This document shows, piece by piece, positions 17,976-27,705 of a DNA stretch of 64,000 nucleotides. A model generated the notes under the pieces. It was not told the DNA's origin. It did no database searches and saw nothing but the letters and a program-made list of their open reading frames with translations. The stretch's first letter is position 1. The number at the start of each line of letters is the position of its first letter. The stretch spans positions 1,433,501-1,497,500 of the forward strand of contig NZ_CP050301.1 in assembly GCF_014189505.1 (NCBI RefSeq), in the 5' to 3' direction. This DNA is from Phyllobacterium sp. 628 (GTDB lineage Bacteria; Pseudomonadota; Alphaproteobacteria; Rhizobiales; Rhizobiaceae). Position numbers and translations under genes: made by a program.

Positions 17976-18670
17976 CCATTACGCTTGCGCTTCCCTCCAA
18001 AGGCCGCCTGAAAGAACAGGCACTCGAGGTTCTGCAAAAGGCCGGGCTGACCGTCATCCTGCCAAAAGACCAGCGCAATTACCGTGCGCAGGTCGACGGC
18101 GATAGCAAGATCGATATCCTGTTTCTGTCGGCCTCCGAGATTGCCCGTGAGCTTGGCTATGGCAGCGTTGATCTCGGCGTCACCGGCGAGGACCTGATCC
18201 GTGAAACATTGTCCGCCGCCGATGAGCGCGTGCAGATCGAAGCGCGCCTTGGCTTTGGCCACGCGGATGTTGTCGTTGCCGTACCTGAAGTCTGGCATGA
18301 CGTTTCGACAATGGCTGATCTCGATGACGTGGCTGCGGAATTCCGCCAGCGTCACGGCAGACGCCTGCGCATTGCCACCAAATACTGGCGTTTGACCCAG
18401 CAGTTTTTCTCGACGATGCACGGAATTCAGGTTTACCGCATCGTGGAAAGCCTCGGTGCCACCGAAGGAGCGCCTGCTTCGGGTTCTGCCGATATCATCG
18501 TAGATATCACCTCAACCGGCTCCACACTGCAGGCCAACCATCTGAAAGTGCTGGAAGACGGCGTGATCCTCAAATCCGAGGCGTGCCTGATTTCCTCACG
18601 CAAAAATGCCGATCCGGCTGCCGTTGCTGCTCTGGCGCAGCGTATCAAGGATGCTCTCGGCTCACGTTGA
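17972..18670 (+). CDS. hisG: ATP phosphoribosyltransferase catalytic subunit, short form
   Basis: Condenses ATP and PRPP in the first step of histidine biosynthesis. At 232 residues it is the short form that needs HisZ, encoded immediately upstream. Visible motifs include [17 protein letters not shown] (residues 4-20), [12 protein letters not shown] (about 69), and the PRPP-binding [20 protein letters not shown] (about 171-190). The C-terminal ACT-like regulatory domain of long HisG is absent, as expected. It overlaps hisZ by 4 bases. Confidence 0.95.
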   Translation: MTITLALPSKGRLKEQALEVLQKAGLTVILPKDQRNYRAQVDGDSKIDILFLSASEIARELGYGSVDLGVTGEDLIRETLSAADERVQIEARLGFGHADVVVAVPEVWHDVSTMADLDDVAAEFRQRHGRRLRIATKYWRLTQQFFSTMHGIQVYRIVESLGATEGAPASGSADIIVDITSTGSTLQANHLKVLEDGVILKSEACLISSRKNADPAAVAALAQRIKDALGSR

Positions 18671-18783
18671 TCTATCAACTATCCGTGATTCTGCCCCCGT
18701 TCTGTAACTTTTATGGCTTGCCATACGTATTCCCTGTCAGATGACTGATATGCTTCGGTCATCCTGTTCAGGGAGACATTGTC

Positions 18784-19278
18784 ATGATGACACGCCGATC
18801 ACTTTTTGGCGGAGCTGTTCTGGGACTTGGAGCGCTGATCGCATCGCGCTTTTCCAACACGCCCAAGGCCTATGCAGCAGGCACGTTTGAAGTTGAGCAT
18901 ACGGATGCTGAGTGGAAAAAGCTGCTGACCGCCGACCAGTATGATGTGCTGCGGCAGGAAGGTACCGAGCGCCCGTTCACCAGCCCGCTCAACCACGAAA
19001 AGCGCAAAGGCACATTTGCCTGCGCCGGGTGCGATCTGCCGCTCTTCGAATCCGATACGAAATTTGACAGTGGCACCGGCTGGCCGAGCTTCTGGTCGCC
19101 GATCAAAGGCGCTGTTACCGAGGTAACAGACAGGTCCTTTGGCATGTCACGCACTGCGGTCAATTGCCATCGTTGCGGCGGCCATCTCGGTCATGTGTTC
19201 GATGACGGACCCAAGCCGACGGGCCTTCGCTATTGCATGAACGGTGTCGCAATGAAGTTCACCCCGGCTGCCGCCTGA
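18784..19278 (+). CDS. msrB: exported peptide-methionine (R)-S-oxide reductase
   Basis: Reduces methionine-R-sulfoxide in damaged proteins. The 164 residues begin with a twin-arginine-type signal (MTRRSLFGGAVLGLGALIAS, cleavage probably near AYA at residue 31), so the enzyme should fold in the cytosol and act in the periplasm. Zinc ligands CAGC (about 79) and CHRC (about 125), GTGWPSF, and the catalytic Cys in RYCMNGVAM (about 150) are all present. Most homologues read RYCIN at that site. msrA follows 20 bases downstream, making a periplasmic Msr pair. The start may be either of two adjacent ATG codons. Confidence 0.93.
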   Translation: MMTRRSLFGGAVLGLGALIASRFSNTPKAYAAGTFEVEHTDAEWKKLLTADQYDVLRQEGTERPFTSPLNHEKRKGTFACAGCDLPLFESDTKFDSGTGWPSFWSPIKGAVTEVTDRSFGMSRTAVNCHRCGGHLGHVFDDGPKPTGLRYCMNGVAMKFTPAAA

Positions 19279-19298
19279 TTTTACGATAGGAAACCAAC

Positions 19299-19985
19299 AT
19301 GAAACTGCGTCATTTACTGCTTGCCTCTTGTCTGGCCTTCGCCCCGGCGACGGCATCCGCCGAAAAGATAACCATGGTGCCGCCGCCCGCGATGGACCAG
19401 ACCGCTGCAGCCAAAACCGAAACCATTGTTCTGGCAGGTGGCTGTTTCTGGGGCGTACAAGGTGTCTACCAGCATCTGAAGGGTGTCACCAATGCAGTCT
19501 CCGGGTATTCCGGCGGCAAGAAAGAAACTGCCAGTTACGAGACCGTCAGCTCTGGAACCACCGGCCATGCGGAATCCGTTGAAGTGACATTCGATCCCAA
19601 AACGGTGAGCCTCGGCAAGATCCTGCAGGTCTATTTCTCCGTGGTTCATAACCCTACGGAACTCAACCGGCAGGGCCCTGATTCAGGCACACAATATCGC
19701 TCGGCTATTTTTACCACAACGGATGATCAGGCGAAGATTGCCAAGGCCTATGTGGACCAGCTCGACAAGGCCAAGGTTTATTCGGACCCGATCGTTACCA
19801 AGATTTCAACGCTGGATAAATTCTACCCTGCGGAAGGCTACCATCAGGACTACGCAACTCTGAATCCAACCCAGCCCTATATCGCCTATAATGATCTGCC
19901 GAAGATCGAGGGCCTCAGCAAATACTTTCCGCAGGATTACCGCGCCAAACCGGTGCTGGTGAGTGAAGTCAAGGCTTCCAACTAA
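19299..19985 (+). CDS. msrA: exported peptide-methionine (S)-S-oxide reductase
   Basis: Reduces methionine-S-sulfoxide, complementing MsrB. The 228 residues begin with a Sec signal peptide (MKLRHLLLASCLAFAPATAS). The catalytic GGCFWGVQGVY is near residue 48, and GYSGG, SGTTGHAE, the RQGPDSGTQYRS block and YHQDY complete the family signature. Co-transcribed with msrB, it appears to form a periplasmic methionine repair unit that does not need fusion as in some pathogens. A strong bidirectional terminator follows at 20005. Confidence 0.94.
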   Translation: MKLRHLLLASCLAFAPATASAEKITMVPPPAMDQTAAAKTETIVLAGGCFWGVQGVYQHLKGVTNAVSGYSGGKKETASYETVSSGTTGHAESVEVTFDPKTVSLGKILQVYFSVVHNPTELNRQGPDSGTQYRSAIFTTTDDQAKIAKAYVDQLDKAKVYSDPIVTKISTLDKFYPAEGYHQDYATLNPTQPYIAYNDLPKIEGLSKYFPQDYRAKPVLVSEVKASN

Positions 19986-20004
19986 ACGGTAGCCGTGGAC
20001 AACT

Positions 20005-20030
20005 AAAAGGCCGCTGAGAAGCGGCCTTTT
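20005..20030. terminator. bidirectional Rho-independent terminator between msrA and the DoxX gene
   Basis: AAAAGGCCGC (20005-20014) and GCGGCCTTTT (20021-20030) form a perfect 10-bp stem with a TGAGAA loop. A and T runs at the outer edges allow function on both strands of this convergent gene pair. Confidence 0.92.
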
Positions 20031-20053
20031 CATTTTGGACATGCAATCAGTAA

Positions 20054-20470
20054 TTAACCGCGCTTGCCGTCAATCGAGTATGCACCGGCGCCGTGCAGAG
20101 CCAGCACAAAGAAACCGCCAGCAATAGCAAGGTTCTTGAAGAACTGGGTCTGGTTTGCCTGATCCCATGGAGCAATGTGGGCAACGAGTGCCGCACCGAT
20201 GGTGAAGACACCCAGAAGAACTGCGGCATAGCGGGTCTTGAAGCCGAATAGAACAGCAAGGCCGCCAACAAGTTCAACCAATCCAACGATGACCGCAGTC
20301 ACTGTCGGCAAAGGCAGGCTCTTGGCAGCAAAATACTCTGCCGTACCGGCAAGGTTCGTCAGCTTGCCATATCCCGCAGGAATAAACAGAAGCGTCAGCA
20401 GAATGCGACTGACCAAAGTTACAATGGCATTGCTGGATGTTGTCGAGTTGGCAAGTGCGTTGTCTGACAT
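20054..20470 (-). CDS. DoxX family membrane protein
   Basis: Small inner-membrane protein of 138 residues with four hydrophobic segments: about 17-35 (VSRILLTLLFIPAGYGKL), 55-75 (VTAVIVGLVELVGGLAVLFG), 80-98 and 110-128. The GYGKLTNLAGTAEYFAAK loop is typical of DoxX/YphA proteins, some of which act with sulfide or thiosulfate oxidation and thiol-stress membrane complexes. The function is not settled for this subgroup. A perfect 27-base palindrome (20494-20520) overlaps its likely promoter, so expression is probably controlled by a dimeric regulator not encoded adjacent. Confidence 0.88.
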   Translation of the reverse strand: MSDNALANSTTSSNAIVTLVSRILLTLLFIPAGYGKLTNLAGTAEYFAAKSLPLPTVTAVIVGLVELVGGLAVLFGFKTRYAAVLLGVFTIGAALVAHIAPWDQANQTQFFKNLAIAGGFFVLALHGAGAYSIDGKRG

Positions 20471-20493
20471 GGGTGGTTCTCCGAGTTTGTCGT

Positions 20494-20520
20494 GACAATC
20501 GATAACTAAAATCGATTGTC
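20494..20520 (-). promoter_or_regulatory. perfect palindromic operator overlapping the doxX promoter
   Basis: GACAATCGAT (20494-20503) and ATCGATTGTC (20511-20520) are perfect 10-base arms around AACTAAA, starting 24 bases upstream of the DoxX start. On the minus strand TTTGACA reads as a -35 box inside the distal arm, so a bound dimer would occlude RNA polymerase. The regulator is unknown. Confidence 0.65.
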
Positions 20521-20574
20521 AAACAAAGTCACTATTTTCTCGACACATTGTTCACAATGAAATGATTTTCTCTT

Positions 20575-21966
20575 TTACTCCGGTGCAATCATGCGTTCCG
20601 GGCGCACAAGGCGGTCATAATCCTCGGCCGAAACATGGCCGCTGGCCAATGCTTCTTCGCGCAAGGTGGTGCCGTTCTTGTGTGCAGTCTTGGCAATTTT
20701 GGCTGCATTGTCATAGCCAATAGCAGGTGCCAAGGCGGTAACCAGCATCAGCGAGCGCTCCAGCAGGTCCTTGATGCGCACCTCGTCCGCTTCAATGCCT
20801 TCAACGCAATTGTCGGCGAAAGATACCATCGAATCCGCAAGCAGGCGGATCGATTGCAGAACGTTAAGGGCAATCACCGGCTTGAACACATTGAGTTCGA
20901 AATGGCCTTGGCTCGCAGCAACGGTGACTGTCGTCTGGTTACCGAAAACCTGCGCGGCAACCATGGTCAGTGCCTCCGCCTGGGTTGGGTTGACTTTGCC
21001 AGGCATGATTGATGAGCCCGGCTCGTTTTCCGGCAGCTTCAGTTCACCAAGACCTGAACGCGGACCGGAACCCAGGAAGCGGATGTCATTGGCGATCTTG
21101 AAAAGATCTGTGGCGAGTGAATTCAGGCTGCCGTGGAAATTGGCAAGTGCGCCGTGGCTGGCGAGTGCTTCGAACTTGTTCGGAGCGGTCTTGAAGCTAA
21201 GGCCTGTAATATCGGATACCGCCTCGGCAAAGCCCGTTTCGAAACCGATTGGTGCATTGAGCCCGGTACCGACGGCGGTACCGCCCTGTGCAAGCAGAAA
21301 CACATCGGCAAGGCTTTGTTCGATCCGCTTGCGCGCGTATTCAAGAGCGGCGCGATAACCGGAGAATTCCTGACCGAGCGTGACCGGCGTTGCATCCTGT
21401 GTGTGGGTGCGGCCGATCTTGATAATGTCAGCGAATGCCTTTTCCTTCTTCGCCAGTGCGGCGGTCAGATGATCAAGGGCAGGGTAGAGCCGCTTGGTGG
21501 CCTCAACGGCTGTTGCGATATGGATCGCTGTCGGGAACGTATCGTTCGACGACTGGCTCATATTGACGTGGTCGTTCGGATGAACCGGCTTTTTCGATCC
21601 CTTGACGCCGCCGAGCATTTCGATGGCCCGGTTGGAGATGACTTCATTCGCATTCATGTTGGACTGTGTGCCCGAGCCCGTCTGCCAGACAACCAGCGGA
21701 AAGTGCTCGTCGAGCTTGCCTTCGATGACTTCCTCGGCAGCAACTGTGATTGCACGGCCTGTTACTTCGTCGAGCTTGCCCAATGCCATATTGGTTTCGG
21801 CCGCAGCACGCTTGACGATACCAAGTGCCCGAACGAGCGGGATTGGCATTCTTTCGTTACCGATCTTGAAATTGTGCAGTGAGCGTTCGGTTTGTGCGCC
21901 CCAATATTTGTCCGCGGCGACTTCGATTGGCCCAAAAGTATCTGTTTCGGTGCGGGTATTGCTCAT
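20575..21966 (-). CDS. fumC: fumarate hydratase class II
   Basis: Iron-independent TCA-cycle enzyme that hydrates fumarate to L-malate; 463 residues, the family's size. Clear motifs are the substrate-binding [12 protein letters not shown] (about 100), [12 protein letters not shown] (about 138), [12 protein letters not shown] (about 185) and the signature [20 protein letters not shown] (about 317-336), which carries the mobile loop and catalytic Ser. The start at [13 protein letters not shown] (21966) is chosen; the frame is open to 22059 but the extension is not conserved. It stands alone, with its 3' end 104 bases from the DoxX gene. Confidence 0.96.
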   Translation of the reverse strand: MSNTRTETDTFGPIEVAADKYWGAQTERSLHNFKIGNERMPIPLVRALGIVKRAAAETNMALGKLDEVTGRAITVAAEEVIEGKLDEHFPLVVWQTGSGTQSNMNANEVISNRAIEMLGGVKGSKKPVHPNDHVNMSQSSNDTFPTAIHIATAVEATKRLYPALDHLTAALAKKEKAFADIIKIGRTHTQDATPVTLGQEFSGYRAALEYARKRIEQSLADVFLLAQGGTAVGTGLNAPIGFETGFAEAVSDITGLSFKTAPNKFEALASHGALANFHGSLNSLATDLFKIANDIRFLGSGPRSGLGELKLPENEPGSSIMPGKVNPTQAEALTMVAAQVFGNQTTVTVAASQGHFELNVFKPVIALNVLQSIRLLADSMVSFADNCVEGIEADEVRIKDLLERSLMLVTALAPAIGYDNAAKIAKTAHKNGTTLREEALASGHVSAEDYDRLVRPERMIAPE

Positions 21967-22197
21967 TGTGTTCTCTTCCTGTTGGGAGTTGCCGGAAGCA
22001 CTACTGCTAACCTTGATGGGAGGCAAGGTTAGCGAGGGAAATGTTGTTCTGGAAATCACCCGGCAATACGATAAAATCGATTATAGAGTATTTCATCCAA
22101 ACGAAAATTTGGACACCATCATTGATCAATGCGCTCGAAACGGCGCGGAATGCTGGTAAATGACAGATGCTGCATGATTCACTCGGGAGGACAGGCC

Positions 22198-22605
22198 GTG
22201 ACGATCCGGGAATCACGAACACTTCAAATCTCCGTCAACCGCGAATGGCGGTCAGCCTATGATTATGCGTCAAATCCGGAGAATGTGCCGAAATGGGCAT
22301 CGGGACTGGCCTCGGGTCTGCAAAAGTCCGGCAATGAATGGCTTGCCGATGGCCCGGCTGGAAAGCTGCGTATCCGGTTCGCACCCCGCAATGATTACGG
22401 CGTTCTTGATCATTGGGTAATCACCGAAACCGGGGAAGAAGTCTATGTTCCGTTGCGGGTGGTTGCCAACGATGCGGGGTGTGAAATCAGTTTCACCCTG
22501 TTCCGCATGCCGGATATGAACGAAGCAAAGTTTGCAGAAGATGCGGCATGGGTTATGCGGGATCTCAATGCATTACGCGCTGTTTTAGAATCAGAAAAGT
22601 TGTGA
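22198..22605 (+). CDS. SRPBCC (START-like) family protein
   Basis: Predicted small ligand-binding or polyketide-cyclase-like protein of 135 residues. The START-like pattern begins VTIRESRTLQISVNREWRSA and includes a conserved aromatic NVPKWASGLASGLQ stretch and YVPLRVVAND before the C-terminal helix. The GTG at 22198 is chosen because GGGAGG lies 8 bases upstream; the frame is open to 22129 but lacks a site there. It is followed 9 bases later by a VOC-fold gene, so both probably form a small stress or catabolic operon. The ligand is unknown. Confidence 0.8.
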   Translation: MTIRESRTLQISVNREWRSAYDYASNPENVPKWASGLASGLQKSGNEWLADGPAGKLRIRFAPRNDYGVLDHWVITETGEEVYVPLRVVANDAGCEISFTLFRMPDMNEAKFAEDAAWVMRDLNALRAVLESEKL

Positions 22606-22614
22606 GGAAAAGAC

Positions 22615-22968
22615 ATGGCCGGTTCAGGCAGGGATAAACGCATCAACTATATCGAATTGAATGTGAGCGATATCGGCCGCATGCGTGCGTTCTATGGCGA
22701 TGCTTTCGGCTGGTCCTTCACTGATTATGGTCCTGATTATTGCGAATTCTCCGATGGCAATATGAATGGCGGATTCGCCAAGGGCGGCGAGATCAAGCCG
22801 GGTGGGCCGCTGGTTATCCTGTTTGCCGATGATCTTGCCGACACGCAAAGCCGGGTCGAAACTGCGGGCGGGACAATCGTCAACCCCATTTTCGATTTTC
22901 CGGGAGGGCGTCGTTTTCATTTCACCGACCCGGAAGGTTATGAACTGGCGGTCTGGTCAGACAAATAA
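22615..22968 (+). CDS. VOC (glyoxalase/bleomycin-resistance fold) protein
   Basis: A 117-residue single vicinal-oxygen-chelate protein. The paired beta-alpha-beta-beta-beta units are visible, with INYIELNVSDIGRMRAFYGD (about 10-29), FGWSFTDYGPDYCEF, and the closing FHFTDPEGYELAVWSDK. His/Glu metal ligands are incomplete, so it may bind a ligand rather than catalyse. It is coupled to the SRPBCC gene upstream. Its stop codon lies inside a short palindrome shared with the convergent GST gene. Confidence 0.88.
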   Translation: MAGSGRDKRINYIELNVSDIGRMRAFYGDAFGWSFTDYGPDYCEFSDGNMNGGFAKGGEIKPGGPLVILFADDLADTQSRVETAGGTIVNPIFDFPGGRRFHFTDPEGYELAVWSDK

Positions 22969-22981
22969 GCGCTGACGCTTA
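22966..22981. terminator. short palindrome holding both stop codons of the convergent VOC and GST genes
   Basis: TAAGCG-CTGA-CGCTTA folds into a 6-bp hairpin. The TAA stop of the VOC gene (22966-22968) and the TAA stop of the GST gene (22979-22981, minus strand) are its outer edges. There is no T-run, so terminator function is uncertain. Confidence 0.35.
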
Positions 22982-23659
22982 CGCCGCCTGTTTCAGCATA
23001 TGCGCGTCATAACGTTCCATGAACTGGCGCAGAAGCTGTGGATATTCGGGTGTCACTGCCGCCTTGACGCTCGGGCGCTCAGCCAGTGCCTGACGCCAGG
23101 CCCGCACTTTCGGATAGCTGGTGAATACGCCCTGATCCGCGATTTCATCAAAAGTGTCGAAGTAGCGGAAGACCGGTGCAAACACTGCGTCAACAAGGCT
23201 GAATTTTGCTCCGGCAAAGAATGGTCCTTCGCCAAGAACATCTTCTATGCGGCCAAATTTCTGTGTCAGCACTTTGAGCTTTTCATCGAAGACGGCAGCG
23301 TCTTTGGTGGTCTCAAGGCCCCAGATATCAGCAAGGATGGTTGATCCATACTCCATCCAGCCGCGATGACGGGCACGATCGAGCGCATTGTCCGGGTGCA
23401 GGCGTGGTTCGCCTTGGGTCTCTTCGATATATTTGGCGATGACGGAGCTTTCGAACAGAACAGCTTCGCTGCCATCATCTTGCGGCACCTTCAACAAGGG
23501 CACTTTGCCAAGCGGCGAAATCTTTAGAAACCACTCTGGCTTGGCATTAAGATCGATATAGATTTTCTCGAACGGGATACCCTTTTCAGCAAGGGCGATG
23601 GCAGCCCGCTGCACATAGGGGCAGAGAAGGTGACTGATCAACGTAAGCTTCTTGGACAT
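22979..23659 (-). CDS. glutathione S-transferase family protein
   Basis: Cytosolic GST-fold protein of 226 residues. The thioredoxin-like N-domain starts MSKKLTLISHLLCPYVQRAA (residues 1-20) with a CPYV near the active site, contains SPLGKVPLLKV (about 53) and the SSVIAKYIEE gamma-glutamate-binding element (about 73), then an all-helical C-domain (about 90-220). The CPYVQR motif is typical of omega-like GSTs with thiol-transferase or dehydroascorbate-reductase activity. The ATG at 23659 gives a clean domain start; the frame is open to 23764 across a terminator, which argues against a longer form. It lies downstream of the FMN reductase. Confidence 0.9.
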   Translation of the reverse strand: MSKKLTLISHLLCPYVQRAAIALAEKGIPFEKIYIDLNAKPEWFLKISPLGKVPLLKVPQDDGSEAVLFESSVIAKYIEETQGEPRLHPDNALDRARHRGWMEYGSTILADIWGLETTKDAAVFDEKLKVLTQKFGRIEDVLGEGPFFAGAKFSLVDAVFAPVFRYFDTFDEIADQGVFTSYPKVRAWRQALAERPSVKAAVTPEYPQLLRQFMERYDAHMLKQAA

Positions 23660-23689
23660 GGACGGGTTCTCCAGAATTCGTGTTGAACG

Positions 23690-23718
23690 AAAAAGGGTGG
23701 TTGCCGAAGCGACCACCC
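23690..23718 (-). terminator. Rho-independent terminator after the FMN reductase gene
   Basis: On the minus strand GGGTGGT pairs with ACCACCC (23712-23718 and 23695-23701) around a 10-base loop and is followed by TTTTT (23690-23694). It separates the FMN reductase from the GST gene downstream. Confidence 0.8.
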
Positions 23719-23727
23719 TCCTTTGCA

Positions 23728-24288
23728 TCAGGCTGTGCGCGCTGCTTTCAGCGCATTGCCCCACCAGACCAACTGGTCCAGCTGTGCATTTGCTGCTTCA
23801 TTCAGATGGGTATAGTCGCTGAGTGACTTTTCGCCTTTGACGACGGTCAGATATTCCGGGAAGGAAATATGCACGCCGGTCTTGACGGAAGCTGCGCTCA
23901 TTTCGACGAAAATCACGCGGAGATGCTCAATGGCGCGGGCACCGCCGACGCCGCCGTAACCAACAAAACCAACTGGCTTGTGGATGAATTCACCCAGATC
24001 GATGGCATTCTTCAGAACAGCTGTTGGGCCATGGTTGTATTCGGCCACAGTGAAGACATAGGCGTCGAGTTCACGCAGCTTCTTCTTCCAGCGTTCTGCC
24101 GTTTCGGTTTGAGCCGTTGTAGCCCGCTCTTCGCCAAAAAACGCCATGGGATAATCCGCAAGATCAAGGATCTCAACTTCCACATCGTCGCGTTTGCCAG
24201 CGACTTCGGCGACCCATTTGGCCGGAAATTCGGCAAAGCGGCCAATCCGCGTGCTGCCAACAATGATGCCGACTTTCAGTTTCGTCAT
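23728..24288 (-). CDS. NADPH-dependent FMN reductase family protein
   Basis: Flavodoxin-like quinone or azo reductase of 186 residues. The FMN phosphate-binding loop is GIIVGSTRIGRFAEF (about residues 7-21) and the flavin-contact segment is EYNHGPTAVLKNAID (about 82-96), both typical of the YieF/ChrR/ArsH group. The ATG at 24288 (MTKLKVGII) has GAGGAAT about 8 bases upstream. It is divergent from an HxlR-type regulator at 24381, with a GTAAC...GTTAC inverted repeat between them, matching the YodB/HypR pattern in which quinones or disulfide stress relieve repression of a reductase. That control is inferred. Confidence 0.9.
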   Translation of the reverse strand: MTKLKVGIIVGSTRIGRFAEFPAKWVAEVAGKRDDVEVEILDLADYPMAFFGEERATTAQTETAERWKKKLRELDAYVFTVAEYNHGPTAVLKNAIDLGEFIHKPVGFVGYGGVGGARAIEHLRVIFVEMSAASVKTGVHISFPEYLTVVKGEKSLSDYTHLNEAANAQLDQLVWWGNALKAARTA

Positions 24289-24317
24289 GTTCAATATTCC
24301 TCAGGGTTTTTGCTATG

Positions 24318-24332
24318 GTAACTATTGGTTAC
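24318..24332. promoter_or_regulatory. inverted repeat between the FMN reductase and HxlR genes
   Basis: GTAAC (24318-24322) and GTTAC (24328-24332) flank TATTG midway between the divergent starts. Position and size fit an HxlR-type dimer site controlling both genes; the arms are short. Confidence 0.45.
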
Positions 24333-24380
24333 TGGCGCTATATAAGTGACTGTATAAAATACCCGCAAGGAGGCACTTTT

Positions 24381-24788
24381 TTGAAACCGAAGCACTTTGA
24401 AGTAACCTCCGCCTGCACGGCAGTGAACCACATTCTGGCTCGCGTTGGTGACAAGTGGACGGTGCTGGTTATCAACTATCTCGGCAATGGTTCAATGCGT
24501 TTCAATGAACTCAGGCGCACCATCAACGGTATTTCACAAAAGATGCTGACCAGTACCTTGCGCGGGCTTGAGCGTGACGGATTCGTGACCCGGACGGTCT
24601 ATCCGACGATACCGCCGCGGGTGGATTATGAATTGACTGATCTGGGACGCGAACTGCTCGTTCCGGTCCGCGGTCTGGCTGATTGGGCGATTGCAAACGA
24701 GCAGCGCGTTGGCAATGCCCGTGCCAAATTCGACGCAGCCCACGGCATTGCACAGATTGCTGAAACGTTCGCCGAGGCGGCTGAGTAA
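24381..24788 (+). CDS. HxlR family transcriptional regulator (first of three)
   Basis: Winged-helix regulator of about 135 residues. The HxlR core is clear: TAVNHILARVGDKWTVLVIN (about 14-33), LGNGSMRFNELRRTINGISQ and KMLTSTLRGLERDGFVTRTV. A single Cys (SACTAV, about residue 13) precedes the helix-turn-helix, where redox-sensing relatives such as YodB carry their reactive thiol. The TTG at 24381 is chosen as start because AAGGAGG lies about 7 bases upstream; the frame is open to 24315 without a site. It probably represses the divergent FMN reductase. Confidence 0.88.
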   Translation: MKPKHFEVTSACTAVNHILARVGDKWTVLVINYLGNGSMRFNELRRTINGISQKMLTSTLRGLERDGFVTRTVYPTIPPRVDYELTDLGRELLVPVRGLADWAIANEQRVGNARAKFDAAHGIAQIAETFAEAAE

Positions 24789-24916
24789 ATGCTGTCACCG
24801 TCGTTATTTGAAACAGGTGGTGTGGCTGTTGAGCTGTTGTCAGGTTGATAAAATCGTATGAGCGATAATTTCATCGACATGCGCACTGAGATAGAGCGCT
24901 GCAAAGTCCAGACAAC

Positions 24917-24940
24917 AAAAAAGGCGGGTCGAAACCCGCC
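24917..24940 (-). terminator. Rho-independent terminator after groEL
   Basis: GGCGGGT/ACCCGCC (24923-24929 and 24934-24940) is a perfect 7-bp stem with a 4-base loop. The A6 run at 24917-24922 becomes the U-run when read from the minus strand. Confidence 0.88.
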
Positions 24941-24968
24941 TTTCCCGTATGTGCTTGGATAAGACTTC

Positions 24969-26648
<1,680 letters not shown>

Positions 26649-26681
26649 TTAAATTCGTTGATGAACGGGAAACCGGCTGGA

Positions 26682-26978
26682 TTAGCCGAGGATGCCCAGA
26701 ATGTCGGATTCCTTCATGATCAGCAGATCTTCGCCGCCGATCTTGACTTCCGTGCCGGACCACTTGCCGAACAGGATATGATCGCCTGCCTTGACATCGA
26801 GTGGAATGAGCTTGCCGGCTTCGTCACGAGCGCCAGTGCCTACGGAGACGATTTCGCCTTCCTGTGGCTTTTCCTTGGCAGTATCCGGAATGATGATGCC
26901 GCCTGCAGTCTTTGCTTCAGATTCGACGCGGCGTACTACGACGCGGTCGTGAAGCGGGCGGAACTTGGTCTTGGCCAT
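26682..26978 (-). CDS. groES: co-chaperonin GroES
   Basis: 10-kDa lid of the GroEL chamber, 98 residues. The family signature [20 protein letters not shown] (residues 6-25) and the mobile-loop region [13 protein letters not shown] (about 26-38) are present, ending [14 protein letters not shown]. The start at MAKTKF (26978) is 62 bases inside the CIRCE element. groEL begins 66 bases downstream. Confidence 0.97.
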   Translation of the reverse strand: MAKTKFRPLHDRVVVRRVESEAKTAGGIIIPDTAKEKPQEGEIVSVGTGARDEAGKLIPLDVKAGDHILFGKWSGTEVKIGGEDLLIMKESDILGILG

Positions 26979-27039
26979 GGTTAGAACCCTTGAAGTTGGT
27001 GTCAAAACGTTGTCGCGAACGGCTGTGCCATCCGCGTTA

Positions 27040-27066
27040 TTAGCACTCCTCATAGGTGAGTGCTAA
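27040..27066 (-). promoter_or_regulatory. CIRCE element (HrcA operator) of groES-groEL
   Basis: TTAGCACTC (27040-27048), nine bases, GAGTGCTAA (27058-27066) matches the CIRCE consensus exactly. The repressor HrcA binds this element and is released at high temperature or on chaperonin titration. Confidence 0.96.
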
Positions 27067-27230
27067 CTGGGCTCGGAGATAGTGGGAGGAGGTTGAAGAG
27101 TCAAGGGAGACGTTGGTCGAATATTTGCGGGCACGGATAAAAATAGAGCCGCCAGATGATCAAATAGACGCGGAATTCATCTCATGAAATTGTGAACCAA
27201 AAATGACGCACATCCAGGATGCGCGGGCAC

Positions 27231-27605
27231 TTAAGCTGCTTTTTGATCCGCAGTATCAGGCTTTGCCGATTGGGATATCAGGTTCGTGTCGCCCCATGCT
27301 TTCAGCGCGGAAATGATTGGCTCAAGGCTGCGACCGTGCTCGGTCAGGGAATATTCCACCTTGGGCGGCACCTCCGCATAGACCTTGCGATTGATAAAGC
27401 CATCGGCCTCCAGTTCGCGCAACTGGTTGGTCAGCATGCGCTGAGTCACAGTGTTCAGGTGGCGGCGGATTTCGTTGAAACGCAGCGTGCCGGACATGAG
27501 ATGATAAAGGATCATGCCTTTCCATTTGCCGCCGATCAGATTAAGCGTTCCTTCAACAGGGCAACTCGGAGCGCAATCAAAACTTGTATGGCGTACGCGC
27601 GGCAT
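27231..27605 (-). CDS. HxlR family transcriptional regulator (second of three)
   Basis: Winged-helix regulator of 124 residues. The core reads [20 protein letters not shown] (about 18-37), [20 protein letters not shown] and [20 protein letters not shown]. Two cysteines ([10 protein letters not shown], about residues 10-17) precede the DNA-binding helices, a CxxxC that could form a redox switch. The ATG at 27605 is used; a GTG at 27608 is adjacent. It is divergent from the zinc-less quinone-oxidoreductase-type gene at 27706, with palindromic TGCA-containing repeats between. Autoregulation and control of that gene are inferred. Confidence 0.9.
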   Translation of the reverse strand: MPRVRHTSFDCAPSCPVEGTLNLIGGKWKGMILYHLMSGTLRFNEIRRHLNTVTQRMLTNQLRELEADGFINRKVYAEVPPKVEYSLTEHGRSLEPIISALKAWGDTNLISQSAKPDTADQKAA

Positions 27606-27628
27606 CACGGTATCCTTTATGACACTAT

Positions 27629-27653
27629 ATGCAATTTATGTGCATTCTTGCAC
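27629..27653. promoter_or_regulatory. overlapping palindromes between the HxlR and oxidoreductase genes
   Basis: GTGCA-TTCT-TGCAC (27640-27653) is a perfect 5-base inverted repeat. It overlaps ATGCA...TGCAT (27629-27633 and 27641-27645). The location between divergent starts suggests the HxlR operator. Confidence 0.45.
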
Positions 27654-27705
27654 TCTTTGAATATAGGCCGCATTTAAACAGCGTCAATTCAATTGGAGAA
27701 CGCCT

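Noticed and set aside
21133-21882. 249-codon frame opposite fumC
   Set aside because: A shadow of fumC codons; no start site of its own or homology.
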